Of a stretch of 64,000 nt of DNA, positions 47,505 to 60,680 are shown one piece after another. The number at the start of each line of letters is the position of its first letter. Positions within the stretch are counted from its first letter, which is position 1. The notes below the pieces were generated by a model, which saw only the letters and a list, made by a program, of their open reading frames with translations, was not told where the DNA came from and made no database searches. The position numbers and the translations under genes are program-made. The stretch spans positions 89,611,836 to 89,675,835 of the forward strand of contig NC_088295.1 of assembly GCF_032854445.1 (NCBI RefSeq), written 5' to 3'. This stretch comes from Liolophura sinensis. Lineage: Eukaryota; Mollusca; Polyplacophora; Chitonida; Chitonidae.

Positions 47505-50135
47505 ATCGTCGTGGAGAAGGACGTGTCCGGCGTGGAAGATCTAACAGTTCATCTCCCACATCCACTAGAGCAAAATCCAAGCGACGAAACACTGGGGCCA
47601 CAGACAGTGTTGAAGAGTCGCCTTCGCAGAGTGCACTTACACAGAAAGCCCCTAAACCAATTCCCTCGACCACTGCATGCTCCCCAGGTGAGACAGATGC
47701 TGTGGGTAGACGACATAGTGCCAGAAACAACTCTAACAAAGATGGAGACTCCAAAAAATCAGCCAATAAGGCATCAAATCGAGCCAGCAAGAAGGCAGCG
47801 AGTCCTCCGCCCCCTGCTGAATCCTCCACAGTAAGCATGTCTTCGTCTTCTACACCTGTTCGTGCAGATAGTGCAGAGGTCTGTGAGACTCTTGAAAACA
47901 AGAAACCTATTGCTAAGCCTCCCAAAAAGAGAAAAGGGAGTAGTTTTGAGAGAGAAGCCAGTCCACCGCCGCCCCCAGCCAAGCGACCTGCCATTGACTT
48001 GCAGGACTGGAAGAACCAGAGAGTTCTTGCTCGCAGAAATGGCATTTTTCAGCCAGGATGTATACAGACAATAAAGCAGGGTCGTCATGTGGGAATTCTT
48101 TTTGATGGAGAAAAGACAGAAGTGTTGATAAATGATGTTGTTGATTCCAAACTTCCTCTGGTGATAAGCGATTATTGTCCTATGGCAATCATGATGAACG
48201 TTGGGGTGCATGTGTGTGTGCGGATTAGCTCTGAGGAGAACTTGTTCTATGAGGGAATTGTCCTGGAAAAGAAACCGCCAAGCTACAAGATCAAACTGAC
48301 TTCAGCACCTGCTGGAAAGGAGAAGGAAATTCTGGCCCCAAGAGCCCACATTCGTCTCTTACAGCCACCCTGGTTTGAGGACTTGGAAGAGCCTTGTGAT
48401 GAGGTACGCACTCCAATACCTCCTCTTGTTATGGCCTCGCCCATCCCAACAGCCTCTGGTCCATCTGGTCAGATGTCTACGGTGATGCTGTCTGCTGGAC
48501 GGACACCATCCAGGACAGAAAGCTTTGAGATGAAATCAGACTATGATTCCTCAGAAGATGAAATGAAGGAGGAAAATGTGAATTTCAATTCCTCTGGCAT
48601 GAGCACACCTCGGTCTGGCAGCGCCACTCCAGCCTCAGCTCAGTCCAAGAATGGTCGAGACAAAAGTAAACAGCCATTGAAAAAGAGGGAAATGGCCAGA
48701 AGTCGAAGTACAACTTCAATTGAAAGTAATCGCTCAAGTACGCCAAGATCCCCAAATCCAACCAAGTACAAAAAGGGAGATGTTGTCTCTACTCCCAACG
48801 GAGTGCGGAAAAAATTCAATGGGAAGCAGTGGCGGCGGCTATGTTCTAAGGAGGGGTGTGCCAAGGAGTCTCAGCGTCGAGGATACTGCTCTAGGCACTT
48901 GTCACTTAAGGGGAAGAGCCTTCGCACAGCCTTGACCTTCCCGGGGGGCAGTAAAGACGGGCAGTATGAATGGGAGGAGACTTCCAGAGAAAGTGAGTTT
49001 GATCCTGAGCGCAGGTCTCAGAGTAACTTTGATGAGAAAGAGGCTGCAAACATGTTGGTGTGCTTGGGGAACTCACGATCAACAACACCTGCCATGTCTC
49101 CTGGCCCGTCCCCTCATCTGTTACAGGGCCAGTCCCCCACCTGCCACCTTGCGTACCGGGGAGGAGGGGCCACGTTCACGCCAATCTCCCCCCAGTCTCA
49201 CACCCATCACCATGCCTCTGTGTTGGGCTCCCCATCAAGACACTGGAGCTCAGCCTCTGCTAAGTCAGGCAGCTCATCCTCAGAACTCATATCGCCTGTA
49301 ACCCCGCAGCATCCTCATGGCTCCCCAGCAACATTCCCCATGCCCGGGGGTGGGTCTCAGATCAGTCCCAGCGACCAGCATGTCTCGCCCAACATAAGGA
49401 GCAGCAAGCATCGCATTGAGAGCTTCCTCAAGCACGAGCAGAGTCGCAGTGAGGGAGGGGACTCCGGGATAGATGTGCTTACCCCTACCTCAATGGGACA
49501 ACGAGGGTCGAGTTCTCAGGAGCCCGACCACACTCGAGGAAGGTCTGCTTTCCACCCCACGTCTCAACATGCCATTACATCAGCCATTCAGCAAAGACTC
49601 TCCTCTAGTGCTTTATCCTCAGAACAAAGTGTAAAGTCGCCGGTCACAACTGGCTACAAACCAGAAACTAGTGCCCTTAGTGTCCCTAGCCAGCCTTCTG
49701 CGACCCCAAGCAAACCTCGGAATCGCCACAGTCTGCTACAGCAGAGCCTTCAGTCACCCCCTGCCCCTAATGTCAGCTCGGTGATTCTGCCACAGAACTT
49801 GGGCGTGGCTCACTCCACTCCCATGGACATCGTCACTACTGCACCTGTAAGTGTGCCTCCCCCAGGTGCACAGCAGAGGGGTGTCATTCAGTCCACAGGG
49901 TCTGTACAGAGTGCTCATGTTCATGTGCAGCCTGGACAACCAGTGGCCATCTCAACTGACCTTCATAGTGTGACCAGTGAAGCAGTGTCACCAAGTCATT
50001 CCCAGCATGTCCCCTACCAGACAGTGGCTGTGCACCCAGCTCCCACATCCCTCCTGCCTGTTATGCCCATTGGGAATGAGATGAAGCAGAGCTCCTTTGT
50101 GGGAATAGAGGTGGCCTCTGGGCAGGATCATGATG
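47501..50135 (+). CDS. CIC: Capicua (CIC), long-isoform N-terminal exon (3'-partial)
   Basis: One exon codes 878 residues and ends GQDHDG with G|gtgagt, phase 1. Capicua is the HMG-box repressor released by receptor tyrosine kinase/MAPK signalling. The DNA-binding HMG box and C1 motif are on later exons outside the window. Diagnostic parts are residues about 166-295 ([42 protein letters not shown]), the conserved N-terminal domain of the long form; about 422-468 ([17 protein letters not shown], then [19 protein letters not shown] and [11 protein letters not shown]); and about 509-530 ([18 protein letters not shown]). The rest is low-complexity Ser/Pro/Gln. The exon end corresponds to the boundary where vertebrate long and short isoforms meet. 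The N-terminus is basic and likely nuclear. The start is the first ATG giving the long frame, just after a short uORF. Confidence 0.95.
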
Positions 50136-50544
50136 GTGAGTACAGTTACATGTACACATTAAAGTCTGCCCACCTTTATAGATGTAGTTTATGTTACTAG
50201 TACTCTGTACAATCGTAGCTTTTTACAGTGTACCCAGCATCTACATGTATCTTCACCAACTGATTCATCATAAAAGTCATCAGAATGTGTTGTTCACTGT
50301 TTTCATAACTGGTTTATTCAAGAAATTGTGAAAAAAGGTGGTTAGGAAACTGGTGAGGAACTACATGTAGAGGTTTACACCTCCCATTTTAAAAAGTACT
50401 CACCAAAATACTTCAGCTTGCATTTACAATATCTCCTCAAGATCAATGTTTAATCCATTATTGTAATCTTTCATCTTTCTCTGTGTAATGATTGGCGACC
50501 TGTCTTATACAGAATGGTTTATCTCCTGACTGCATGCATTGCAC

Positions 50545-51322
50545 ATCCCAACTGTGGAACCACAGGGAGCAGATCTGATCGAATATTTGCAGGATCATGA
50601 TAAGTTAACATGTACTATACATTTCAACTGTGGAGGCACTATTGTGACACACCACAGGGAACAGATCTGATCGAATGTTTGCAGGATCATAATAAGTTAA
50701 CATGTACTGTAGATTTCAACTGTGGAGGCACTATTGTGACACACCACAGGGAGCAGATCTGATCGAGTGTTTGCAGGATCATAATAAGTTAACATGTACT
50801 GTACATTTCAACTGTGGCAGCACTATTGTGACAAACCAGAGGGAACAGATCTGATCGAGTATTTGCAGGATTTCAGTATTTCAACTGTGGAGGCACTATT
50901 GTGACACACCACAGGGAGCAGATCTGATCGAATGTTTGCAGGATCATAATAAGTTAACATGTACCGTACATTTCAACTGTGGAGGCACTATTGTGACACA
51001 CAACAGGGAGCAGATCTGATTGAATGTTTGCAGGATCATAATAAGGTAACATGTACTGTACATTTCAACTGTGGCAGCACTATTGTGACAAACCAGAGGG
51101 AACAGATCTGATCGAGTATTTGCAGGATTTCAGTATTTCAACTGTGGAGGCACTATTGTGACACACCACAGGGAGCAGATCTGATCGAATGTTTGCAGGA
51201 TCATAATAAGTTAACATGTACTGTACATTTCAACTGTGGAGGCACTATTGTGACACACCACAGGGAGCAGATCTGATCGAGTGTTTGCAGGATCATAATA
51301 AGTTAACGTACTGTACATTTAT
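50545..51322 (+). repeat. 92-bp minisatellite resembling the end of the capicua exon
   Basis: Nine units containing 'ggagcagatctgatcgaat', 'tttgcaggatcataataag' and 'ttaacatgtactgtacat'; two units are shortened at 'gcaggatttcagtatttc'. The exon end GGGCAGGATCATGATG|gtgagtacagttacatgtacac shares 13 of 13 bases (GCAGGATCATGAT) with the first unit, then GTTA(A)CATGTAC after a short gap. Confidence 0.88.
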
Positions 51323-52040
51323 GCTGACGATTATTATGCTGAACCTATGCATTGTGTTTACATGTAGGAATTCACCGACTTTGTCCCAAGTGAACATTGA
51401 ACCTTTTGATTAAACAGATTATGAAATATTGACAATGTACATGGGTTTTATAAGTAGTTTAGATAAATGTAAATGTACACACACCTTTGTAAACGACAGG
51501 ACTAAGTTGCTCATTTGTCCCGATTGTGGGAGTTGTATTGATCTTATATAGGTGTCTTCAGTTTTGTTTGAAGGAGGATATCATACTCTGAAAGAAAAAA
51601 ACCCAGGTACATATTTCGGCACTGAAAGTAATATCTTACGACATTTATTTGTCTCCAAAATGCACTTTTCAGGTCGAAATTTTAGGTCATTTAGGGTAGT
51701 ACATGCATACAAATATGTGTGTGCATGTACAGTCAAACATACACAGGTATTTATTGTTGGCATCAGTTTTCCTCAACTTTAACTCACAGACACACACCAA
51801 AGTTAGGTACACGTAGGCTAAGATAATGTACTCTTATTTACTTGCTTTGAATAAGATGTGGATTGCATTCATGAATTTTCTGGAGGCTGGCCAAACTACC
51901 TGCACACATGTACATATCCTACTTAATACTGTGTAGGTGCAGAGAACGACCATGAATGCTGAAAAAGATGAGTGGAGGGCTATCAAAAAAACACAAAAAA
52001 ATGTATTGGCCATCATTGACATGAATAAAACCCAATAAAC
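51323..52040. other. Capicua intron, no feature seen
   Basis: Short ORFs only, none supported. Confidence 0.4.
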
Positions 52041-52049
52041 ATAGCCATG

Positions 52050-53178
52050 TTCACTGTTATATGGTCTGTAACAGATTGCATGTGTGAATACACTGTACCG
52101 TGACATGGTCTGTAACAGACTGCATGTACATGTACACTGTACCCTTATATGGTCTGTAACAGACTGCATGTGTGTGTACACTGTACCCTTATATGGTCTG
52201 TAACAGACTGCATGTGCGTGTACACTGTACCCTTATATGGTCTGTAATAGACTGCATGTGCATGTACACTGTACCATTATATGGTCTGTAACAGACTGCA
52301 TGTGCGTGTACACTGTACCATTATATGGTCTGTAATAGACTGCATGTGCATGTACACTGTACCATTATATGGTCTGTAACAGACTGCATGTGTGTGTACA
52401 CTGTACCCTTATATGGTCTGTCAAAGACTGCATGTACATGTACACTGTACCCTTATATGGTCTGTAACAGACTGCATGTGCGTGTACACTGTACCATTAT
52501 ATGGTCTGTAACAGACTGCATGTGCGTGTACACTGTACCCTTATATGGTCTGTAATAGACTGCATGTACATGTACACTGTACCATTATATGGTCTGTAAC
52601 AGACTGCATGTGCGTGTACACTGTACCCTTATATGGTCTGTAACAGACTGCACGTGCGTGTACACTGTACCCTTATATGGTCTGTAATAGACTGCATGTG
52701 CGTGTACACTGTACCATTATATGGTCTGTAACAGACTGCATGTGCGTGTACACTGTACCCTTATATGGTCTGTAAAAGACTGCATGTGTGTGTACACTGT
52801 ACCCTTATATGGTCTGTAACAGACTGCATGTGCGTGTACACTGTACCCTTATATGGTCTGTAACAGACTGCATGTGCGTGTACACTGTACCATTATATGG
52901 TCTGTAACAGACTGCATGTGCGTGTACACTGTACCCTTATATGGTCTGTAATAGACTGCATGTACATGTACACTGTACCATTATATGGTCTGTAACAGAC
53001 TGCATGTGCGTGTACACTGTACCCTTATATGGTCTGTAACAGACTGCACGTGCGTGTACACTGTACCCTTATATGGTCTGTAATAGACTGCATGTGCGTG
53101 TACACTGTACCATTATATGGTCTGTAACAGACTGCATGTGCGTGTACACTGTACCCTTATATGGTCTGTAAAAGACTG
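52050..53178. repeat. 44-bp minisatellite with a recent nine-unit duplication
   Basis: About 25 units of 'atggtctgtaacagactgca' plus 'tgtgcgtgtacactgtaccc' and a short 'ttat' link. The order of variants at 52490-52780 recurs at 52886-53176; for example, the rare 'gcacgtgcgtg' variant sits at 52651 and 53047, 396 bp (nine units) apart. Confidence 0.95.
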
Positions 53179-55560
53179 ACATTCACTATGTTTAGTTTAA
53201 CCTAAACCTGTGATTCTGACATCCAAGATATTCACAATGCACATGGTAAGTTAGGCTGATGGTGTTGTTTTTTCTGCTGAAAGATACAGTGCATCTATAG
53301 TACAGGTCCTTGTATTTTCATGGACATACTGTCATATATTTATGTAAAATCTATGTGTAAACTAAAGCGTAAACATGTGGATCACACAAACTTGTACAGG
53401 TATACAGGACATAAATTACAGAACTTTGATCAATGATGCGGTTGTACATTGTACATCTACTTGTCTCACAGTCACTTAAAACACAAGGCGGCGGTTCAGT
53501 CACTGACTCCTGGAGTTTAGATTTCCTTGCCACCATTGTTCTCGCAACTCATTCTGCTGTGGCTGTGATCTGACTTGTCGCAGTATAGTATACACTTTGT
53601 AAGTCAAACTCTGTATGTTATGTGTCGGTGTGGAAAGTTCTTAGTTTTTTACCAAAATCCATTGTACATATACTGGTGGCACAATGAGTGGCATTAAACA
53701 GGAGTCGATCAATTAAAAAATCAGTCAGTTAACCAACGTACAGTTTTATTTGATAGGAATGTGGAAGTCTTGGAGATCAATGGGCCTCTCACAATGCCTG
53801 GAAGAAAGAAACCACAGTTTATACATGTACATGTATGCAGAAAGGGTTAAGAGGCAAAAAAGGAGTTGTTTGTGAGCTTTGTTACAGATGTAGTACACTG
53901 TGTTTGGATGATAACAGTCAAAGCATTGTGGTCAGTGTTGTAAACAATACAATTTCTGGCCTGTAAAAGAACATTATAAATCTCATCAGTCTGTCCACCA
54001 ACTTGGTAGGGAAGGGTCCTTCGTGCATGTAACCCACCTGTGGAGCAGTGAAGTTTTAGTCACATCTGGTGTCTGTTTCATTAGACAGCGATCAAGACAG
54101 AAGTGTATAAAAATGTCAAGTCCAAAAGACATTGATGGGAAGGGGGTTGGGTTCAGTGTCCTCTTGTTTACATGGAGAAACTGTGTGGGTGCTTCACAAT
54201 GTGGTGACATCTCAGGGGAGAGGATGATAATGCTAGCAGTCCCAAACACCTGCCCACTGTCAGTAGAGCTCTGACCTTTTCTAGAACATTGCACATTATA
54301 GAACATGTGAGCCCTGTGACCACACAGCCAATATCGGGGGACCTCTCTGATCATAATACATGTACACGGACACCTTAAGAATGTCAGCATCCAAGTAGAT
54401 GGGCTATATACCCTGTACACAAGTAATACAACTCACTGCCCACACATTATATATCGGACCTGTGATTTTGCAAGGGCTAGGTAACCAGTGGTGGGTGGGT
54501 ATTTTAACATCCAAACTGTATTAACTTTTTTACACTTTTAGTATCATGTGTTGTACTCCTAGATACCAGTATTCATGTCAGTGCATATGTAGGCCTATAT
54601 GTCTACATATATATAATGTGTACATGTGGAAAATAGGTACATGTAATGTTGAGTTTGGTGTATAGCATTTCCATCTTGGAGATATGAAATAACTTGAGTT
54701 TTGGTATTTTACTGTAGCTAGCGTGTGTACGTGTTATGATGTGGTTTCAACTCTAAAACTGTGTGACATTGGATAGGATGTATAGTATAGATCTATAAAT
54801 GTGTGGCAGTGTTGGAATACTACGACATCACGCAGTTTTTATTACAATTTGAGTTGTCCATGTACATACACCTCATATTTTTGTTGTTTTTTTTGTTTGA
54901 TATTTTGATATTGAAGTTTTAACTCCTATGTGCGGAATTTTGCACACTAATCAAAACTGAAAGACAAGTTACAATTACAGTGACATGTAAAAGTGTGTTG
55001 AGTATGAACAGTACTATCTGTCAAAGTTTGAGTGTTAATGTACAAATCTAGGCTTGACCAATGACCACCTCCACATGTATTGAAAAGAGTATTTTCTTTG
55101 CATTTTAGATACACAAACAGGATGTTTTGCTGCAAAATTTCACATGTGAAATTTACTTGTGTACCTGGCATAATGTCAGAAACTTTGTGGATTTTTCTGG
55201 CCATCAAATCAGGCCAGTATTAAAGATATATTCAATGGGGGTAACCTGATCCCAAAAAAGGCCCTATTCCTTTTGCTCGCGTCGTTAGATTTACTCGTAA
55301 TTACTTTGAAATCCCTTAAAATTCATTAGCCAGAATAAAAATAAAAATTCACTAACAATCTACATAAATACAGTATCCCTATTTCTTCTAATTTTTGGGA
55401 CAGATATGAGCAGTGCTGGAAGCAATTATATTTCTCTCTCCGTCTTGGGGAAAGTAGAGATATGAATATGTTGATCATTCGATCACTACATGTATTTTGG
55501 TCACATAGAGCAGACCAGGTGTCCCAAAAATTAGAAGAATTGGGGTATTTGTTGACAGAA
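53179..55560. other. Capicua intron, no gene seen
   Basis: Includes a 144-codon reverse ORF (53986-54420) with no recognisable features, taken as chance. Confidence 0.4.
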
Positions 55561-55569
55561 TTGGATTGG

Positions 55570-55690
55570 ATTCCACACCCCCCACCCCCCCCCCCCCCAC
55601 CCCCACCCCCCCCACCCCACACCCCAACAAGAAATTTTTAAGATTGGCATCATAACACCATCTACTCACACCCCCCACCCCCTCCCTCAC
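55570..55690. repeat. C-rich low-complexity tract
   Basis: Runs of C broken by single A bases. The complementary strand has several G runs of four or more and could form G-quadruplexes. Glycine-rich reverse ORFs through it are artefacts. Confidence 0.85.
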
Positions 55691-56539
55691 CCCCACGCCC
55701 AGCAACTGACTACATACATGTACCACCACACTTGCACATTTGTTGTTATCCATGCTGGTATGCACTGGCAAGGATTTATATGTTAATCAACATTGTAACT
55801 GTACACAAACACAGAGATGTATGATTGTTTGTCATTGATTGCCTTGTGTTTACAAACATGGCCATCAGTTAATTGTAGTGACCTGTGATATGTACATGTC
55901 ACTTGGTACACCTTGTACTTACATACATGTACATATGCCTCTAGCAGTACAGTCATGTAATATTATGTGCACAGTGCACAGGTACATTGGCCCAGATCTA
56001 CATGTTGATCCTTTAACAGTGTAAATCATAAAGAAAGGCCTCCTTTTCTTTTCTATCCTTTTTTTTTTGCCTGAATCCAAATGTATGTCTGTAAATTGTC
56101 TTTGCGGGAATCCACCAGAATCTAGCTTTAAGCAAGAATCACAAAGCCTTTGCTCCAAGTGAAGGGTTCCATGAATGTACATGTATGTATCTGTATGGAG
56201 TACCTGTCATAAATGTCTAGCTCATGTCTACTTGTCCCAATGAGCTACAGTACAGATAGGAACTGAAATGTTGAACACTTGAACATTTTGAAAATTATTT
56301 TTATGAGAATCTGCTTGGTTTTCCACATTTTTTGGTTCATGCTCATGTAAAGTCACAATGAGAGTTGCATTCTGAATTCATTTGCCCTGTGAAGAGCTTA
56401 ACTGGTGTTATTGAAGTCAAGGTTGGTGGCTTGGCCTCGGGCAACCTGGAGTACTGCACCAATAAACACAACAGACATCAATTATAAACTGGAAAATACA
56501 AGAGCACTGCATTTAAAAGCCAATCTCATATATATATGT

Positions 56540-56824
56540 ATATATTTATTTATTTATTTGATTGGTGTTTTACGCCGTAAATTCACTTAATATTTAATTC
56601 ACACAAATATTTCACTTATACGACGGCGGCAAGCATTATGGTGAGTGGAAACCGGGCACAACCCGGGGAAACCCACGACCATCCGCAGGTTGCTGTAAGA
56701 CCTTCCACTTACGACTGGAGAGGAAGCCAGCATGCGGTGGACTTGAACTCACAGCGACTGCATTGGTGAGAGACTCCTGGTCATTACGCTTCGCTAGCGC
56801 GCTAACCAACTGTGCCACGGAGGC

Positions 56825-56826
<2 letters not shown>
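56540..56826 (-). mobile_element. ATTT-tailed SINE, near full length, with a small internal rearrangement
   Basis: Tail, 'gattggtgttttacgccgt', body and tRNA-like head ('gtggcacagttggttagcg' on the reverse strand) are present. An insertion of about 30 bp with 'attcacttaatatttaattc' splits 'cgccgtactcaagaat'. Both ends abut CATATATATAT, a possible target duplication. Confidence 0.88.

Positions 56827-56868
<42 letters not shown>
56826..56868. repeat. (AT)n microsatellite
   Basis: Uninterrupted TA dinucleotides directly after the SINE head. Confidence 0.95.
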
Positions 56869-56869
<1 letters not shown>

Positions 56870-56870
<1 letters not shown>

Positions 56871-58139
56871 TATAAAATTTTGTTGTTACATAATTGTTGG
56901 TGTATGCATATACATGTATGTACATAGAGTATACATTTACCTGAAAGGACATTCATTTTTGCATGAAGACGCACATACACTGTACACACATGTATCATAG
57001 AAGGAATAGTTCCCCTGATTCCTGTACATATCAAGGGCCTGTTGGACATGTACATGTACACAGCCTCCCAGGTTGTCATTGTGCTCAGTTCCATTTCCTC
57101 AGTTGGCCTATGGCTGGCTGTGAATGGTGTTGCCTACTGCTGCCTTGATATTGGCCATGCCCAAACTGAAACCCTTCATGTACGTTCCCTGTATCTTTAC
57201 ATGTAGGACTGTAGGCATTCATTGTAGATCCGCACACATTCGTATGGGAGAAAGTGAGTCCTGTACTTGACAGTATTGATGAGGAATACATGCTTGTTAT
57301 AGTACACAAAAAAACAAAAGCTGATATAAATTAATTCAGACTTCATGTAAATGTGTGTGGGTATCTACATCTATGTATTGTTGAGGTGAACTGGAGGCTG
57401 GATCTGCCCCTGGGTATGGGGGAATTACACCTTGATGTGTCAATGTACATGTATTGTAGTCTTGTGTGCAGTGTGTATACATGTACATGGCAAAATGTGT
57501 AGTATTCAGAGAGAATACATTTGTACAAAAACTTGTACTGTACATCATTCCCCTGCTCTGAATGACAATAACCCGTCGATGACACTCATGTGGCCATGCG
57601 CTCAATCTAATGTGTGTTCAAGAGCAATTTCCTTCCACCAAAATGATGTGCTTACCTGTATGTTTGAATCACATGTGAGAAAGTTCTTCAGTAACTTGCC
57701 AAATATCGGTGGTTTACACCAGGAACTACACAGTTTCCTTCACCCATGAAATTCACCCCCATCATATAAATGGAAAATTCAGGGCTCTTTCAGGGTAAGA
57801 GGTGAAAGAACAATCAAATGAACAAATGTGCTGCTCAGGTACGATGATTACAGGACGGTTATTTGTCGCTGGGTGTGAGGAGTTATGATTCGTCACTCGT
57901 TATAATGATAAACGCTGAAGCCCACATTGCATGCGCACAAATGCACATGTTTAGTCCACTGGCAAATGACATACATCCAGTATTCCACAAGGCATACATG
58001 TACACATACGTGTCCTTTGATGTCACCAGAGGGTTTAGACCACACCTCCTAGTGTTACATGTATATTCGAATTCTATTCTGCATTATATGGTCATACAGA
58101 ATAGATTCAGTACATGTACACAAAACTTGTACATGTGGG
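56870..58139. other. Capicua intron, no gene seen
   Basis: Short ORFs with no supported features; rich in 'acatgtac' words. Confidence 0.4.
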
Positions 58140-58470
58140 ATGTCTGGTTGACCTGTGATTGTGACAACTTGCTGGTTGACTCTTGCCTCACTTAGAGCTG
58201 TCAGTGTATTAAACCTCAGCACAGGGAAATGTGTATCTATACAAGTGTGGAAGTGTGTTGTTTGTTTGATTTATGGTCATAACAACCTGCTGGTTGACTC
58301 TTGCCTCATCTCTTTCAGTGTGTTATAAGCCTCAGCACAGTGCTGTGTAGATCTACAGCTGTCCATGTACACAAGTTTGGCATTGTGTTGTGTGGTTGGT
58401 TTGTGATCATAACACCCTGCTGGTTGAATCTTGCCTCATCTCTGTCAGTGTATTAAGTGTCAGTAGAGGG
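58140..58470. repeat. ~125-bp tandem repeat, about 2.7 copies
   Basis: 'ctgctggttgactcttgcct', 'gtcagtgtattaa' and 'cctcagcacagg' recur in the same order three times with moderate divergence. Confidence 0.8.
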
Positions 58471-59519
58471 ATGGGTAAACATACTGTCCACCGTTATTCT
58501 CACGGGTACAGGGTTTTCATTTAGAATTAGAATTCAAAAGTAGGCGGCTGAATTGAAAGTAATTATGCCACAATTAGTATTGATTTATATAGTAAGAATG
58601 TTCAAAGTTGGCGGCTAGGGACGGTGGCAGTAGACAGCTGTCTACAGCCTGCTACTTGCTCTTGTTTGAGCACCCTGCTGGTAGTGGCCCTTGTCTACTA
58701 TGGTCTGTGGGCTCTGACCACATTGCTGTTACATAGATGTCTGTGATTTACCAGCCCACTGTCCAGCTCAGGGAATGTATGTCAGTCTTTGTTGCAGAAG
58801 GCATGGTGTAACTGGGTGTGTGAGGTGGTGTGTGAGGTGTAGCTGATGGTGATGGTCTGTACATGTATGTGTGTGAGTGTGTAAAACCAAACTGCTCCAC
58901 TCTCACACAACTGGAGCTGGCTGGCTGGCATGTCGAAAGAGGCCCTAGAGGAGGGGTAAAGCTCATTTCTCAGTTGTTCCAATGACGTGTACATGTATAT
59001 ACTTGGGTGGGTAGCTTTATGAATACATTTATGGGTAGCAATTTTTCAGTTGCTTGAAACAAAAGTAGAAATAAAATAAATTGGAATGATTTCTCTGGCA
59101 TAAAGCTACACACATCTTGAACTTATGCAGGTGTACATGTATTTTTTGTTTGCTTTTGTGTACTCTCAAGCTAGATATTGTAGAACAGCATGGTATAGGC
59201 AGTATTTTATTTAGAGTTATTACTCAGTGTTTTGTGTGGATTTGTATGGGTTGCCTTGCATGGGGGTAGATGGGGGGATGAGGGGACATGCCACAATAAG
59301 ACCTTTTTCCACCTTCCCGACTAGTTAGCTGTAGTTTAGATCTCTACTGGACAGGTCCTTTGTAGGACCTATTGGTCACATACCTGTCCCCACACTGGTC
59401 AATACAGACTGACTCAAATAGCCTTCCCTCAGTCTAAACTGTGTTAATGTCAACATCAGACTGACTGCACAACAGATACCCCTCTCTGGAACCCCATGGA
59501 AATAGTTATCCTTCCCTAC

Positions 59520-59700
59520 AACCTGCTGTCATGGGAAAACAGGTCCCAATCTTGATCATGTGATGGGCGGGTGTTCCCCGACACAGCAGCCAATGGAATG
59601 CTGGCTTGTTGTGGGTGATTGATTGGTGGAGGTCACATGACTAGGCTCTAGTATAACTGGAGTAGTGATGATGTGGTTATACATGTTAAGTGATCATTGG
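59520..59700 (+). promoter_or_regulatory. Possible alternative capicua promoter
   Basis: Contains 'agccaatggaatg' and 'gattgattggtgg' (CCAAT boxes in both orientations), 'gtcacatgact' (E-box-like) and 'ctagtataact' (weak TATA) within about 90 bp. Its place in the long intron suits a short-isoform promoter as known in vertebrate CIC, but no first exon could be fixed. Confidence 0.25.
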
Positions 59701-60149
59701 GATAAATAGAGAGGGTGTAGAGGAGTGGTATCATAAGTAATGTGTAAATGACAGGCATCACAATGATTCCTCTCCTTACAGTATCTCATGGAACACAGAT
59801 CTTCATGACGGTGTGAAAATAGACGGGCCAAGAAATTATCAGTGTATCTGTACTCATGTGCATTTGTAAAATGGAGTGAATATTTTTCACAGTTGCTTTA
59901 ATGCTGTATGTTGTGTAACTTTCATTTCTGTAAGAATGGTAAATTTACAGTGGACTACATAAAGGAAGCGTGTTTTATGAGGTAATGTTCATCTTTAATA
60001 CATTCACCTGAAACTGACCTTGATTGAAGACCTACATCATATTCATAGCCTTACTGAAAATTCAGTACTATACATATGCATGTGGTATGATCACAGTTGT
60101 CAGGTTTCATATGATATGTACGTATTGAATCACTCCGGTTGCATTGGCC

Positions 60150-60680
60150 AGTCCTGGTGACATTTTAGCCCAGGTTAGAGGTATCCGGATGGGAGCTTAC
60201 AATCTTTGCCAGTGTTGGCTGTAGGAAATGTGTGTGCATCGAGGCTCGCAGCTGTGCACTGGTAGCGGCGCCTGGCAGCTGTGTTATAGTTGTAGCACTG
60301 AGTGCATCTGTGCTGGAGATGCTGCAGATCTTGTCAGACATTTACCAAGCCCTGTGTGTTGTGGCGCTGCTGCACCAAATTGCAGACGCAACAAACCAGT
60401 GGGTGTTGGGTTATCCAGGGCGTTGATCGATGTGTATTGATGACGGTGCAGGGGCTTCGCTGCCTCTGAGTGAAGTCTGCGAGAACCTGAAGCTCTGCTT
60501 CCCTCTGATTGCCCCACTGCGTAATTGTCTGCTACAGCCAGCCTGCTCTGACAGCAGCCCTCTGCCAACATGCAGGTCAATGTATGCTGGGGGGAGGGGG
60601 CCTGCCTCTCGCAGCTCCCCATCAAAACCACCAGAATTGGACAGCCACAGACGAGCTACCATGCCGCCTGTAAACACTGT
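60150..60680. other. GC-rich island in the capicua intron
   Basis: Noticeably richer in G+C and CpG than its surroundings, with overlapping ORFs on both strands (up to 115 codons) that I do not recognise. It could be a first exon of a short isoform or another regulatory island; donors here do not clearly match the phase 1 needed. Confidence 0.3.

Noticed and set aside
47479-48045. 188-codon reverse ORF
   Set aside because: Antisense shadow of the capicua coding exon.
55326-55771. Glycine-rich reverse ORFs
   Set aside because: Low-complexity C tract read in reverse.
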